From Pseudomonadota bacterium (GTDB taxonomy: Bacteria > Pseudomonadota > Alphaproteobacteria > Rhodobacterales > Rhodobacteraceae): a stretch of 64,000 nucleotides of DNA. The notes under the pieces are model-generated. The model was not told where the DNA came from and ran no database searches. It saw nothing but the letters and a program-made list of their open reading frames with translations. Numbering within the stretch: the stretch's first letter is position 1; every line of letters starts with the position of its first letter. Both the position numbers and the translations under genes were made by a program. The stretch is taken from assembly GCA_963205235.1 (NCBI GenBank), contig CAUJIP010000023.1, positions 1 through 64,000 of the forward strand, written 5' to 3'. Positions 51,227 to 61,596 of the stretch are shown in pieces.

Positions 51227-52558
51227 ATGACCGGAACCTGGGCCAACATGACCGCTGCCGATCTGGGGCGCGAGATCGACAAGGGGCGTATCCATCCGGT
51301 CGAACTGGCCGAATTCTTTCTGGACCTTGCCGAAAACCACCCGCTTGCCCCCCGCATCTATGCCCGCGCCACCCCCGCCCGTGCCCGGGGCGAGGCGATG
51401 GCCGCCGCTGCCCGCGCCAAGGCGGGTTTGCGCAAGGGGTTGCTGGACGGGGTTCCGATCAGCTGGAAGGACCTGTTCGATACTGCAGGTGTCGCGACCG
51501 AGGCTGGGTCAGCCCTGCTGAAAGGCCGGGTGCCAGACCGTGACGCCGCCGTCCTGGAAACCGCGACGCTGGGCGGGCTTGTCTGTCTGGGCAAGACCCA
51601 TATGTCGGAACTGGCCTTCTCGGGCCTTGGCCTGAACCCGGTGACGGCAACGCCCCCCTGCCTGAACGACGAAAAGGCGGTGCCGGGCGGGTCTTCGTCG
51701 GGTGGCGCAGCTTCCGTCGCCTTCGGGCTGGCCCCTGCCGCCATCGGGTCGGATACCGGCGGGTCCGTGCGGGTGCCTGCGGCCTGGAACGACCTTGTCG
51801 GCCTGAAGACCAGCCACGGCAGCTTGCCGATGACCGGGATCGTTCCCCTGATCGACGCGTTCGACACGGTCGGCCCCCTGGCCCATTCGGTCGAGGATTG
51901 CGCCCATCTTCATGCAGTCCTTCTGGGCGAAAAGCCCATCGACCTTTCTGTCCCCACGCTTGCCGGGGCGCGGTTCGCCGTGCTGGAAACCCTTGCCCTG
52001 GACGATATCCGCGACCGTCCCGCCCGTGGCTTTCAGGATGCCGTCGACCGGCTGTCCCGCCACGGCGCGCGGGTGGAACGGATCACCGCCCCCGAGGCGG
52101 CCGAGGCGATGGCGCTTTCCGCCGCGCTGTTCACCGCCGAGGCTTATGGAACCTGGCGCGACGTGATCGAGACCGCGCCTGAAAAGATGTTCGCCCCGAT
52201 CCTTGCCCGGTTCCGGTCGGGGGCGGCGGTTTCGGCGGCAGATTTCGTCGCCGGGTGGCGGCGGCTGAAGACCCTGCGCGCGATCTGGGCCGACCGGGTG
52301 GCGGCATATGACGCTGTCCTTATCCCGACCTCGCCCATCCTCCCACCCGAGGCGCAAAGGCTTTTGTCCGACGACGCCTATTACGCCACCGAGAACCTGC
52401 TGGCGCTGCGCAACACCCGAATGGGCAACATGCTGGGGGTCGCGGCGTTGACGCTGCCAACCTCGCAACCCTCATGCGGGATCAGCCTGATGACGCTTCC
52501 GGGCACAGACCGGCGACTGCTTCGGCTGGGCCTCGCGGCGGAACGGGCGTTGCATTAG
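51227..52558 (+). CDS. Amidase (amidase signature family)
   Basis: The 443-residue protein has the full Ser-Ser-Lys catalytic set: Lys in LDGVPISWKDLFDTAG, Ser in VPGGSSSGGAASVAFG and the nucleophile Ser in AIGSDTGGSVRVPAA. Family members hydrolyse diverse amides or, as GatA, transamidate Glu-tRNA; lack of a gatB/gatC neighbour favours a stand-alone amidase. Candidate ATGs at 51209, 51215 and 51227 cluster; GGGGG just before 51227 at 5-6 bases makes that the best start. It is divergent from the ubiH-like gene with 78 bases between. Confidence 0.9.
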   Translation: MTGTWANMTAADLGREIDKGRIHPVELAEFFLDLAENHPLAPRIYARATPARARGEAMAAAARAKAGLRKGLLDGVPISWKDLFDTAGVATEAGSALLKGRVPDRDAAVLETATLGGLVCLGKTHMSELAFSGLGLNPVTATPPCLNDEKAVPGGSSSGGAASVAFGLAPAAIGSDTGGSVRVPAAWNDLVGLKTSHGSLPMTGIVPLIDAFDTVGPLAHSVEDCAHLHAVLLGEKPIDLSVPTLAGARFAVLETLALDDIRDRPARGFQDAVDRLSRHGARVERITAPEAAEAMALSAALFTAEAYGTWRDVIETAPEKMFAPILARFRSGAAVSAADFVAGWRRLKTLRAIWADRVAAYDAVLIPTSPILPPEAQRLLSDDAYYATENLLALRNTRMGNMLGVAALTLPTSQPSCGISLMTLPGTDRRLLRLGLAAERALH

Positions 52559-52565
52559 CAGTGGC

Positions 52566-52595
52566 GTTGGGGTGGGCAATAGGGGCCACCCCAAC
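52566..52595. repeat. Palindrome GGTGGGCAATA type, copy 2, terminator-like
   Basis: The stem GTTGGGGTGG (52566-52575) pairs with CCACCCCAAC (52586-52595). The inner 20 bases (52571-52590) match 18 of 20 with the reverse of 18451-18470. It follows the amidase stop by 8 bases and may terminate it. Confidence 0.65.
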
Positions 52596-52725
52596 GGCAT
52601 TCAGCAAAAAAGCCACATATCGGCGCTTCAACCCTCTCAGCTTGCAGGGTTTTTCTGGACCTGCGGCAAATCACTGGCTATCCTTGCGCCAAGAGGGGCG
52701 ACTAGACCCCGGACTTGAGGCAGCA

Positions 52726-53904
52726 ATGGCGTTTCCTGAGCGGTTTTCGAACCTGCCGGATTATGCGTTTCCGCGTCTGCGGAAACTTCTCGACGCGCAC
52801 GCCCCCGGCGGCGACCCCATCGCCATGACCATCGGCGAGCCGCGTCATGCGATGCCGGAGTTCGTCGGACCGATCCTGGCCGCGAACCTGTCGGGCTTTG
52901 GCGTCTACCCTCCGAACGACGGCACGCCGGAGCTTCTGGCGGCGATCTCGGCCTGGATCGCGCGGCGGTATGGGGTGACGTTGGCCGAAGACCGGCTGAT
53001 GGTCCTGAACGGCACCCGCGAGGGCCTCTTCAACGCCTGTATCGCGCTGTGTCCCGAAACGAAGAATGGCAAGCGGCCCGTCGTGCTGATGCCGAACCCG
53101 TTCTACCAGGTCTATGCCGTGGCTGCGCTGACCGTGGGGGCCGAGCCGGTCTATGTCCCTGCGACAGCGGCCACCGGCTTCCTGCCCGACTATGGCAGCC
53201 TGCCGAAGGACGTGCTGGACCGGGTGGCGCTGGCCTATATCTGCTCTCCCGCCAATCCGCAGGGGGCGGTGGCGTCCAGGGACTATCTGGCCGACCTGCT
53301 GGCCTTGGCCGAGACCCACGATTTCCGGGTGCTGGCCGACGAGTGCTATTCGGAAATCTGGCGCGAGACGCCTCCGCCGGGCCTGTTGCAGGTGGCCGAG
53401 GCCCAGGGTGCGGATCCGGAGCGGGCCTTGGTGTTCCATTCGCTGTCGAAACGGTCGAACCTGCCGGGGCTACGGTCGGGCTTCGTGGCGGCGGGGCCGC
53501 AGTCGATGCTGCGCATCCGGCAGTTGCGGGCCTTCGCGGGCGCTCCGCTGCCGCTGCCGTTGCAGCGTGTGGCGGAAGCCGCCTGGGCGGATGAGGGGCA
53601 TGTGACGACCTCGCGCGGGCTGTATCAGCAGAAGTTCCGCGAGGCCGACTGCATATTTGCCGGTCAGCAGGGCTATCAGGCCCCGGAGGGCGGGTTCTTC
53701 CTGTGGCTGCCGGTCGAGGACGGCGAGACGGCGGCCTTGAAACTGTGGCGCGAGACCGGGGTGCGGGTGTTGCCCGGCGGCTACCTCTCGCGTGAGGCCG
53801 GGGGCCAGAACCCCGGCAAGGGTTATATTCGCGTGGCGCTGGTCGCCACGCCAGAAGAAACGCAGCGCGGGCTTAGGCTTCTCCGCGACTGTCTTTATCG
53901 GTGA
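52726..53904 (+). CDS. Class I/II PLP aminotransferase, DapC-like
   Basis: This 392-residue fold-type I aminotransferase begins [18 protein letters not shown]. Visible are [31 protein letters not shown], the cofactor block [13 protein letters not shown], an Asp/Tyr in [10 protein letters not shown] and the PLP lysine (about 242) in [16 protein letters not shown]. Its best fit is with N-succinyldiaminopimelate aminotransferases (DapC) of lysine and cell-wall synthesis, but the specificity within this superfamily is hard to read. GAGG is 6 bases upstream. It precedes ftsK by 7 bases and may be co-transcribed. Confidence 0.82.
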   Translation: MAFPERFSNLPDYAFPRLRKLLDAHAPGGDPIAMTIGEPRHAMPEFVGPILAANLSGFGVYPPNDGTPELLAAISAWIARRYGVTLAEDRLMVLNGTREGLFNACIALCPETKNGKRPVVLMPNPFYQVYAVAALTVGAEPVYVPATAATGFLPDYGSLPKDVLDRVALAYICSPANPQGAVASRDYLADLLALAETHDFRVLADECYSEIWRETPPPGLLQVAEAQGADPERALVFHSLSKRSNLPGLRSGFVAAGPQSMLRIRQLRAFAGAPLPLPLQRVAEAAWADEGHVTTSRGLYQQKFREADCIFAGQQGYQAPEGGFFLWLPVEDGETAALKLWRETGVRVLPGGYLSREAGGQNPGKGYIRVALVATPEETQRGLRLLRDCLYR

Positions 53905-53911
53905 GGGACGA

Positions 53912-56863
53912 ATGGCTTCGTATCAGGCACGGCAGCGCGATCCACTTCTGGACCAGGGGACCCAGGCGATGCTGGAACGCCGGGGGCGCGAGCTTCTGGG
54001 GCTGGTTCTGGTGCTGGTGGCCTTCGGCTTCACGCTGATGCTGTGGAGCTATTCGCCGGAAGACCCCGGCTGGATGGTGGCGACGGAAGAGCCGGCGCAG
54101 AACATCTTCGGGCGGTTCGGGGCGGCGCTGGCCTCGACGCTGATCATCCTGATCGGCAAGGGCGCCTGGACGGTCCCGCTGATCTGCCTGGCCTGGGGCG
54201 TTCGCTTCATGATCCACCGCGGGGGTGAGCGCGCCATTGGCCGGGTGGTCTTTGCGGTGATCGCGGTGGCCTTCGCCGCTGTCCACTGCGCGACGCTGGT
54301 GCCGGGGGATGCCTGGACCCATACGTTCGGGCTGGGGGGGCTTTTCGGCGATACCGTCACCGGGTCGCTGATCGGAGTCATTCCGGGCTCGGCTGGCTTT
54401 GGCCTGAAGTTCCTGTCGCTCATGACCTTCGCGGGTCTGATCGCGATGATGCTGTTCGTCACCGGCTTCGACATGGACGAGCTGAAAGGGATCCAGCGCT
54501 TCCTGCTGCTGGGCTCGATCATGGGCTATGCCGCGCTGCGCCAGGGCGTTGGCGCGGGCGCGCGCGGGGCGTTGACGGGGGCTGCGGCCTTGCAGGACCG
54601 GGCGCGGGCGCGATCCGCAGCGCGGGGCGATGAACCGCTGATGGCGAAGGGGCGCGATGCCCCGGTCTCGCGCCGGATGATGCCGCCGGTGACGGGCGCG
54701 ATGGAACCCGAGCCGCTGCGGGCCAGCCCGGCACGGGCCATGCCTGCATCCCTGCGGTCGGAGCCACGGTATCCCGCCCCGGAACCGGAATATGTCGCCC
54801 CTCCGGTGAAGGAAAAGCTGGGTCTGCTGGAGCGTCTGCGCCGCAAGGCCCAGCCTGAGCCGGAGCCGGACCTGATCGAACTGGAGCCGAGCTGGAATTC
54901 GTCGATGCCGCAGGAAGACCGGATCAAGGCGCGGATTTCCGACGTGATCCGCACCCGTGTCATGCGCACACCGGATTTCCCGGTGGCCCCGCCGACCCTG
55001 CCGTCTGCCGCACGGGTCGAGCCGCCGGTGATGCGCCCGAAAGGGCCGGTGGTGCTGATCGCCGACACCCGCCCCCTGCCCCGGATGGCGGCACCCGTCG
55101 CGCCGCCCGCATGGGAGCCGGAGGTCGAGGCGGATGACGAGGCACTCGCCTTCACCGAAAGCGCCTGGGAGGACCAGGACAACCTCGCGGATTATCCGCT
55201 GGACGAGCTGGAGGATGAACTGCCCCCGGCCCGGCCGATGGCCTTTACCCCGGATCGCAAGGCCGTGGTGCAACATGTGGTAAAGAAGCCTGTGCCCTCA
55301 CGTCAGGCGATGGCGGAAAGCCAGCCGGCGCTGCGTTTCGAGGAAGCGGCCCAGGCCTATGAGCTACCGCCACTGAACCTTCTGTCGTCCCCGGTGAAAC
55401 TGCAGGGCAACCAGCTTTCCGACGAGGCGCTGGAAGAGAATGCGCGGATGCTGGAATCGGTGCTGGACGACTATGGCGTCAAGGGCGAGATCACTGCCGT
55501 CCGCCCCGGCCCGGTCGTCACCATGTACGAGCTGGAACCCGCACCGGGGCTGAAGGCCAGCCGGGTGATCGGGCTGGCGGATGACATCGCGCGGTCGATG
55601 TCGGCCCTGTCGGCGCGTGTCTCCACCGTGCCGGGCCGCAGCGTTATCGGCATCGAACTGCCGAACGCGCACCGCGAGAAGGTTGTCCTGCGCGAGATCC
55701 TGGCGGCGCGCGACTTTGGCGACAGCCATCTGCGGCTGCCCTTGGCCCTGGGCAAGGACATCGGCGGTGAGCCTGTCGTGACGAACCTGGCGAAGATGCC
55801 GCACCTCTTGATTGCGGGGACCACCGGGTCGGGCAAGTCCGTCGCGATCAACACCATGATCCTCAGCCTGCTCTACAAGCTGACGCCCGAGGAATGCCGG
55901 TTGATCATGATCGACCCGAAGATGCTGGAACTGTCGGTCTATGACGGCATCCCGCATCTGCTGTCCCCCGTCGTCACCGACCCGAAGAAGGCGGTCGTCG
56001 CCCTGAAATGGGTGGTGGGCGAGATGGAGGAACGCTACCGCAAGATGTCCAAGATGGGCGTGCGCAACATCGAGGGCTACAACGGACGGGTGCGAGAGGC
56101 CCTGTCGAAGAACGAGATGTTCAAACGGACGATCCAGACCGGCTTCGACGAGGAAACCGGCGATCCGGTCTTCGAGACGGAAGAGTTCGCGCCCGTCGCG
56201 CTGCCCTATATCGTGGTCATCGTGGACGAGATGGCCGACCTGATGATGGTCGCGGGGAAAGAGATCGAAGCCTGCATCCAGCGTCTTGCGCAGATGGCAC
56301 GGGCGAGCGGAATCCACCTGATCATGGCGACGCAGCGGCCTTCCGTCGACGTCATCACCGGCACGATCAAGGCGAACTTCCCGACCCGGATTTCCTTCCA
56401 GGTCACGTCGAAGATCGACAGCCGCACGATCCTGGGCGAACAGGGGGCGGAACAGCTTCTTGGCGCGGGCGACATGCTTTACATGGGCAACGGCGCAAAG
56501 ATCACCCGTATCCACGGGCCATTCGTTTCGGACGAGGAAGTGGAAGAGATCGTCAACCATCTGAAGAGCTTCGGGCCGCCGGTCTACATGTCGGGCGTGG
56601 TGGAGGGGCCGGAGGAAGATGCGGCCTCGGACATCGACATGGTGCTTGGCCTCGGCTCGGGCGAAGCGTCGGACGATGCGCTGTACGATCAGGCCGTGGC
56701 GATCGTGGCGCGGGACCGGAAATGCTCGACCTCGTACATCCAGCGGAAGCTGGGGATCGGCTACAACAAGGCCGCGCGTCTGGTGGAGCAGATGGAGGAC
56801 GAAGGCGTCGTCACCCGCGCCAACCATGTGGGCAAGCGCGAGATCCTGGTCGAAGAACGCTGA
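53912..56863 (+). CDS. ftsK: DNA translocase FtsK
   Basis: FtsK tethers the septum and pumps DNA to clear the closing division site. The 983-residue protein has about four N-terminal membrane segments ([31 protein letters not shown]), a Pro/Glu/Arg-rich linker to about 500, then the motor with Walker [16 protein letters not shown] (about 633-647), Walker [21 protein letters not shown] and [19 protein letters not shown]. The C-terminal gamma winged-helix ([27 protein letters not shown]) reads KOPS sites. ATG 53912 follows GAGGGACGA. It ends with a terminator. Confidence 0.97.
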   Translation: MASYQARQRDPLLDQGTQAMLERRGRELLGLVLVLVAFGFTLMLWSYSPEDPGWMVATEEPAQNIFGRFGAALASTLIILIGKGAWTVPLICLAWGVRFMIHRGGERAIGRVVFAVIAVAFAAVHCATLVPGDAWTHTFGLGGLFGDTVTGSLIGVIPGSAGFGLKFLSLMTFAGLIAMMLFVTGFDMDELKGIQRFLLLGSIMGYAALRQGVGAGARGALTGAAALQDRARARSAARGDEPLMAKGRDAPVSRRMMPPVTGAMEPEPLRASPARAMPASLRSEPRYPAPEPEYVAPPVKEKLGLLERLRRKAQPEPEPDLIELEPSWNSSMPQEDRIKARISDVIRTRVMRTPDFPVAPPTLPSAARVEPPVMRPKGPVVLIADTRPLPRMAAPVAPPAWEPEVEADDEALAFTESAWEDQDNLADYPLDELEDELPPARPMAFTPDRKAVVQHVVKKPVPSRQAMAESQPALRFEEAAQAYELPPLNLLSSPVKLQGNQLSDEALEENARMLESVLDDYGVKGEITAVRPGPVVTMYELEPAPGLKASRVIGLADDIARSMSALSARVSTVPGRSVIGIELPNAHREKVVLREILAARDFGDSHLRLPLALGKDIGGEPVVTNLAKMPHLLIAGTTGSGKSVAINTMILSLLYKLTPEECRLIMIDPKMLELSVYDGIPHLLSPVVTDPKKAVVALKWVVGEMEERYRKMSKMGVRNIEGYNGRVREALSKNEMFKRTIQTGFDEETGDPVFETEEFAPVALPYIVVIVDEMADLMMVAGKEIEACIQRLAQMARASGIHLIMATQRPSVDVITGTIKANFPTRISFQVTSKIDSRTILGEQGAEQLLGAGDMLYMGNGAKITRIHGPFVSDEEVEEIVNHLKSFGPPVYMSGVVEGPEEDAASDIDMVLGLGSGEASDDALYDQAVAIVARDRKCSTSYIQRKLGIGYNKAARLVEQMEDEGVVTRANHVGKREILVEER

Positions 56864-56888
56864 GCCGCACGAGCATTGGTCATCTCAC

Positions 56889-56920
56889 AAGGCCCTGCCG
56901 GATATATTCGGCGGGGCCTT
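56889..56920 (+). terminator. Terminator of ftsK
   Basis: AAGGCCCTGCCG (56889-56900) pairs over 12 bp with CGGCGGGGCCTT (56909-56920, one G-T pair) around an 8-base loop. It lies 25 bases after the stop. T-tract is weak. Confidence 0.65.
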
Positions 56921-57078
56921 AACGATTTAGGCATTTCGAACACAATCGCGTCTCAATCCCGCCCGATTCACGCCACAACCTAAAGTTGTAAATCACGCCG
57001 GATTTTCGCCGCAGAATCGACAAGGTGCTGGTGCGAGGGCCGACGGTTCGTCTGGGGATGGGGGCTCCTTGGGACATC

Positions 57079-58464
57079 ATGGCATTTGACACGTCCGAAC
57101 CACTGACGGCCGACACTTTCGGCGACGAGCTTCTGCCGGGCACGACGCTGTTTCACGGCCAGTACCGGATCATCCGCTTCATCAACAGCGGCGGCTTCGG
57201 GATCACCTATCTGGCAAAAGACAGCCTGGACCGTGACGTAGTGATCAAGGAATGCTTTTCCAGCACCTTCTGCCGCCGTGCCGAAACCCGGGTCCGCGCA
57301 CGGTCGCAGAGCACGCGCGAACATATGTCGAAGATCGTGAAGGCCTTCCTGAACGAGGCGAGGAGCCTTGCCGCGTTGAAGCATCCGAACATCGTCGGCG
57401 TGCATCAGGTGTTCGAGGACAATGACACCGCCTATATGGCGCTGGACTATATCCGCGGCCATGATCTTCTGGACATCATTGAGGACCGGCGGGTTGTGCT
57501 AACCCCCGACCAGATCGTCACCATCGCGGCCAAGCTGGTCTCGGCGATCGATTACATCCACTCCAACGGCCTACTGCACTGCGATATCTCGCCCGACAAC
57601 ATCTTCATCACGCAGGACGGCGAGCCGATCCTGATCGACTTCGGTGCCGCCCGCCGCAGCGCCTCGGGTGTGGCGGAAAAGTATTCCGGTCTGAGCGTGG
57701 TGAAGGACGGCTATTCGCCGCATGAGCTGTATGCACCGGGCGGCAACAGTGGGCCATGGAGCGACATCTATTCGCTGGCAGCTTCGCTGCATCACGCGAT
57801 CACCGGCACCGCGCCGGAAAACTGCCAGAACCGCCTGAGCGCGAAAGCCGAGAAGCGGCCCGATCCGTTGACGCCGCTCGCGGGGGCGGTGGCGGGCTAT
57901 CCGAAGGGGTTTCTGGAAAGCGTCGACACGGCGATGTCCGTGGTGCCTGCGGCCCGGTTCCAGACCGCCCATGCCTGGACGCAGTCCCTGCCGCAACCCG
58001 TCCAGAGCAGCGACCGCAAGGTCGTGCTCTTGCGCCGGGTGGCCCCGCCCCCCCTCACACCACAGCCGACCCAGGCCCCGGTTCGCCCGCGCCGCCCCAC
58101 GACGCGAGTCCTTGGCCCCGACCTCTCGGGCCTGCGCCGGATCGGCGGTTTCACCGGGGGCTGGCTGGTCGACAGCGTGACCGGATCGGTGATGGCCAGC
58201 GAAACCGGACGCGGCGATGCAGATCCGGCGGCGACGATGGCGACGGCGATCGACATGGCGCAAGCGAACCTGAAAGCCCTGGGCAGCAACCGGGAAGAGC
58301 GGATAGACGACATCCTGATCACGCTCGGTCGCCGGATGCACCTGATCCGCCCGCTGGATGGCACCTTGGGGCTTTGCCTTTGCGTGGTGCTGGACAGCGA
58401 AAGCGCCAACCCGCTGCTCGCGCGGATGCAGTTGCGCCGCATCGCGCAGGGTCTGCGGCTGTGA
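57079..58464 (+). CDS. Ser/Thr protein kinase with roadblock-like C-terminal domain
   Basis: The 461-residue protein has a eukaryotic-like kinase domain (about 25-300): glycine loop SGGFGITYLA (37-46), Lys57 in VVIKECF, HCDISPDN (167-174) with Cys where most have Arg, and IDFGAAR with Asp187. GYSPHELY replaces the usual APE. A Pro-rich linker (about 320-340) leads to a final ~115-residue domain (GLRRIGGFTGGWLVDSVTGS; ERIDDILITLGRRMHLIRPL; LCLCVVLDSESANPLLARMQL) that resembles roadblock/LC7 domains. No membrane segment is visible. Target unknown. ATG 57079 begins the conserved region. It is convergent with an acyltransferase-like gene 12 bases away. Confidence 0.82.
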   Translation: MAFDTSEPLTADTFGDELLPGTTLFHGQYRIIRFINSGGFGITYLAKDSLDRDVVIKECFSSTFCRRAETRVRARSQSTREHMSKIVKAFLNEARSLAALKHPNIVGVHQVFEDNDTAYMALDYIRGHDLLDIIEDRRVVLTPDQIVTIAAKLVSAIDYIHSNGLLHCDISPDNIFITQDGEPILIDFGAARRSASGVAEKYSGLSVVKDGYSPHELYAPGGNSGPWSDIYSLAASLHHAITGTAPENCQNRLSAKAEKRPDPLTPLAGAVAGYPKGFLESVDTAMSVVPAARFQTAHAWTQSLPQPVQSSDRKVVLLRRVAPPPLTPQPTQAPVRPRRPTTRVLGPDLSGLRRIGGFTGGWLVDSVTGSVMASETGRGDADPAATMATAIDMAQANLKALGSNREERIDDILITLGRRMHLIRPLDGTLGLCLCVVLDSESANPLLARMQLRRIAQGLRL

Positions 58465-58476
58465 CGCGGCAGGTCG

Positions 58477-59301
58477 TCAGAATTCCAGGTTGCGGCGTCG
58501 CGAGGTGTGGGAGGCCGTGTCAAGCAGCTGTGCCAGGATCACGCTGCCCGCTATCGAAAACAGCCCAAGCTCGACCCAGGTGATCCGCAGCGTCTGACCG
58601 ATGAAGATGACCAGCGGATGCGCGAGGTAGATCCAGACCGACATGCGCGCGCAGCGTTCGGACAGGGCGCTGGCGGGAAGCCGCCAGGACAGGGCGGCCA
58701 GCGCCAGACCGGATCCGACCAGAATCGTGAAGTTGTCGGGCGCCGGTCGTCCCAGATGCAGGATGAGCCAGCTGCCAAAAAGCGCCACCACCGCCAGCCG
58801 CCAGCCCCAGGCGAAATACGCGATCCCCACAAGCATCGGGATGATGCCGAAGCTCCATTGATCGAAGGGCATCGTGCCCGGAGTTCCCTTGACCACGATC
58901 ACCAGAGCCGCCGCCCAGGCCATGCCGAGCGAGGCGATCGGATGCTGCAGCCAGGGGGCAATGATGGCGGCGAGAAACCCGAAGGGCAGGATCCACAGAT
59001 GGTCCCAGGTGCCGATCAGGACCATGTCCCAGTTCCACCAGCTGAACGGGGGATCGTTGCCCTTGAGCGCCAGGGCCATGTGCAGGAAGCCGAAGACGAC
59101 CGACCAGGTCACGAACGGCAAGAGAAGCCGCCTGGCGCGTCCCGCAAGACCGTTTTGTGACGGCGCCATCAACAGGACCAGAATGAACGGCAAGGCGATG
59201 TAGGCGATCCTTTGCCCAGGTGCCTGAATCCCGAACCAGACAATACCGAGAGCCGCCGCAAAACGGCCATAGTCGGTCAGTCCGTTGCGTTCCTCTGCCA
59301 C
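58477..59301 (-). CDS. Acyltransferase-3-like membrane protein lacking the expected His
   Basis: The 274-residue protein has about eight hydrophobic segments. It starts GLTDYGRFAAALGIVWFGIQ and ends RMSVWIYLAHPLVIFIGQTL, the start and end of the OafA/NodX type-3 acyltransferase fold. In this family an R-X10-H pair near the first membrane segment is catalytically important; here Arg13 is kept but the position 11 residues on is Gly24 (codon GGG). The protein is also shorter than the usual 330-380 residues. It could be a divergent transporter-like or inactive member. The start is GTG with GGGGAT upstream. It is convergent with the kinase. Confidence 0.7.
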   Translation of the reverse strand: MAEERNGLTDYGRFAAALGIVWFGIQAPGQRIAYIALPFILVLLMAPSQNGLAGRARRLLLPFVTWSVVFGFLHMALALKGNDPPFSWWNWDMVLIGTWDHLWILPFGFLAAIIAPWLQHPIASLGMAWAAALVIVVKGTPGTMPFDQWSFGIIPMLVGIAYFAWGWRLAVVALFGSWLILHLGRPAPDNFTILVGSGLALAALSWRLPASALSERCARMSVWIYLAHPLVIFIGQTLRITWVELGLFSIAGSVILAQLLDTASHTSRRRNLEF

Positions 59302-59395
59302 GACGGCATCCCCAAGATCCCGCTGCGCAGTCTGCGCCCAGATCGCCCTGTAATCCAGTGGGTAATGTTGGGGGCGGCCTCTGGTTCAGCGGCCA

Positions 59396-60700
59396 TCAGG
59401 CCGGAACTGCCACTCCGGCGCCGGACCCCAGACCCTTGCGTCCTTCCCGCAGGTAACGGGCATAGCCAAGATCCTCGCTCTCGATCCCGGCGCGGCGGCC
59501 CGAAACGATGTCGGCCAGCACCCGGCCCGAGCCTGCGGCCATGGTCCAGCCCAATGTGCCGTGCCCGGTGTTCAGGAACAGGTTCGACAGCGGCGAACGA
59601 CCGATGATCGGCGTTCCGTCCGGCGTCATCGGACGCAGCCCGCACCAGAAGCTCGCCTGCGACTGATCGCCGGCCCCGCCGAAAAGATCCTCGACCGAAT
59701 GCGTGAGAGTGGCCTGGCGTTTCGGGTTCAGGCTGAAGTCGAAACCGGCGATTTCCGCCATTCCGCCGACGCGGATGCGGTCGCCCAGTCGCGTGATCGC
59801 GATCTTGTGGGTTTCGTCCATCACGGTCGATACCGGGGCGCGGCTGTCGTCGATGATCGGAGCGGTGATCGAATAGCCCTTGACCGGATAGACCGGCAGC
59901 CGGATGCCGAAGGGATCCACCAGCATCGTCGAATACGAGCCGAGCGCGACAACGAAAGCATCGGCTGTCACCCGACCTTCCGAGGTACGGACAGCGGTGA
60001 TCCGACCGATATCGGCCTCCAGCCGGTCGATCGTGACGCCGAGCCGGAAGGTCACGCCCAGCTCTTCGGCCTTGCGGGCAAGACCCTGGGTGAACTTGAA
60101 GCAATCGCCGGTTTCATCGCCCGGCAGACGCAGGCCGCCCGCGATCTTGTGCCGGGCCGTCGCAAGGCCGGGTTCGGCAGCGACACAGGCGTCGGCATCC
60201 AAGACCTCGAACGGAACGCCGTCGGCCTTCAGGACCGCAATGTCCTTTTCTGCCGCAGCCACCTGTTTTTCGGTGCGGAACAGCTGCAGCGTGCCCTGGG
60301 TCCGCTCGTCATAGGAAATCCCGGTTTCGTTGCGCAGATCCATCAGGCAATCGCGGCTGTATTCCGCCAGCCGGACCATGCGCGACTTGTTCACCGCATA
60401 GGCCGACGCCGTGCAGTTCATCAGCATCCGCGCCATCCAGGACAGCTTGGCCCAGTCCGGGCGCGGCTGGACGATCAGGGGCGCGTGCTCCATGAACATC
60501 CATTTCAGCGCCTTGATGGGAATGCCCGGAGCCGCCCAGGGCGAGGCATAACCGGGGCTGATCTCGCCCGCATTGGCGAAAGAGGTTTCAAGCGCGGCGG
60601 CGGGCTGGCGGTCGATCACCGTGACCTCGTGGCCGGCCTTGGCCAGATACCAGGCCGAAGTCACCCCGATCACACCCGCGCCCAGCACAACGACTTTCAT
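59396..60700 (-). CDS. dadA: D-amino acid dehydrogenase small subunit
   Basis: DadA oxidatively deaminates D-amino acids, mainly D-alanine, at the inner membrane with electrons passed to quinone. The 434-residue protein begins [19 protein letters not shown], an FAD-binding Rossmann motif, followed by [21 protein letters not shown] and, near the end, [15 protein letters not shown] and [24 protein letters not shown] 60700 has AGGGGTGACGGG upstream; the frame continues to 61048 but this is not conserved. Palindromes upstream may be operators. It lies 94 bases after the acyltransferase-like gene on the same strand. Confidence 0.95.
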   Translation of the reverse strand: MKVVVLGAGVIGVTSAWYLAKAGHEVTVIDRQPAAALETSFANAGEISPGYASPWAAPGIPIKALKWMFMEHAPLIVQPRPDWAKLSWMARMLMNCTASAYAVNKSRMVRLAEYSRDCLMDLRNETGISYDERTQGTLQLFRTEKQVAAAEKDIAVLKADGVPFEVLDADACVAAEPGLATARHKIAGGLRLPGDETGDCFKFTQGLARKAEELGVTFRLGVTIDRLEADIGRITAVRTSEGRVTADAFVVALGSYSTMLVDPFGIRLPVYPVKGYSITAPIIDDSRAPVSTVMDETHKIAITRLGDRIRVGGMAEIAGFDFSLNPKRQATLTHSVEDLFGGAGDQSQASFWCGLRPMTPDGTPIIGRSPLSNLFLNTGHGTLGWTMAAGSGRVLADIVSGRRAGIESEDLGYARYLREGRKGLGSGAGVAVPA

Positions 60701-60801
60701 CCCGTCACCCCTGATCCGATGTTCCTTTGAAGCGGGAAGATAGCTGTGCCAGAATGGCATTTCTTCGTAAAGATCGAGGCAATATTCTCCATGTATCGAA
60801 C

Positions 60802-60841
60802 AAATCTGCAGATTTATAACAAAACATCGAAGATTACTTCG
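60802..60841. promoter_or_regulatory. Palindromes upstream of dadA
   Basis: AAATCTGCAGATTT (60802-60815) is a perfect 14-base palindrome, and CGAAG-ATTA-CTTCG (60828-60841) is a second, both in the A/T-rich segment about 100-140 bases before dadA. Lrp/AsnC-type regulators commonly control dadA, so these are candidate operators. The link is inferred. Confidence 0.45.
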
Positions 60842-60962
60842 CTCCACCAGAAAGCCGCAGAAGAAAGTCACTCTCACGCCCCGGTCACGCCATCGGCACG
60901 TCTCTGCAACAGTGGCCGCGGCGGGGGTGCATCCGCGTTGGGCGACCGCTATATTGCAGCGC

Positions 60963-61559
60963 ATGAACCGTCGCCTCGCCCTTCTGGCCCCGCTCGCTTT
61001 CCTGTTGCCGTTTCCTGCCGCAGCCGAAAAGCTGCCGCTCAAGGACATCTCGGCCTATCTGAACGGCCTGACGACCGTAGAGGCCGATTTTACCCAGGTG
61101 AATGCCGATGGCACGATCTCGACCGGCAAGATCTATATCAAGCGGCCGGGCCGGGTGCGGTTCGAATACGGCCCACCCGACCGCAGCCTGGTGATCGCCG
61201 GGGGGCAGAACGTGGCGATCTTCGATTCGAAGTCGAATCAACCTCCGGAACAATACCCTCTGAAACGCACGCCGCTGAACCTGATCCTGGCCGCGAACAT
61301 CGACCTTGACCGTGCGAAGATGGTTGTCGGGCATACCGAGGACGGCACCTCGACCCGTGTCCGGGCGCAGGACCCGGAGCATCCGGAATACGGCTCCATC
61401 GAACTGGTGTTCACCGCCAATCCGGTGGAATTGCGGCAATGGGTCATCACCGACGACCTCGGCTCGCAGACCACGGTGATCCTGGGCGAGATGAAGAAGG
61501 GCGGCGCCCTGGGCGCCCGACTTTTCGACATCACCGCCGAGATCTCTGCCCGCGACTGA
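60963..61559 (+). CDS. lolA: Outer-membrane lipoprotein carrier LolA-like protein
   Basis: LolA shuttles lipoproteins across the periplasm from LolCDE to the outer membrane. The 198-residue protein has a signal peptide ([21 protein letters not shown], with 21 residues; cleavage near AAA-EK), then the half-barrel pattern [50 protein letters not shown] and [20 protein letters not shown] 60963 begins the signal peptide; the frame upstream to 60912 is not conserved. In relatives lolA usually directly follows ftsK; here four kilobases intervene. It is divergent from dadA. Confidence 0.9.
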   Translation: MNRRLALLAPLAFLLPFPAAAEKLPLKDISAYLNGLTTVEADFTQVNADGTISTGKIYIKRPGRVRFEYGPPDRSLVIAGGQNVAIFDSKSNQPPEQYPLKRTPLNLILAANIDLDRAKMVVGHTEDGTSTRVRAQDPEHPEYGSIELVFTANPVELRQWVITDDLGSQTTVILGEMKKGGALGARLFDITAEISARD

Positions 61560-61596
61560 TGGCCCGGCGGAACGTCAGACGACGCGCCCCGCGGCT

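Noticed and set aside
60746-61309. Plus-strand frame overlapping lolA in another register
   Set aside because: The lolA frame has signal peptide and family motifs; this frame shows only shadow composition.
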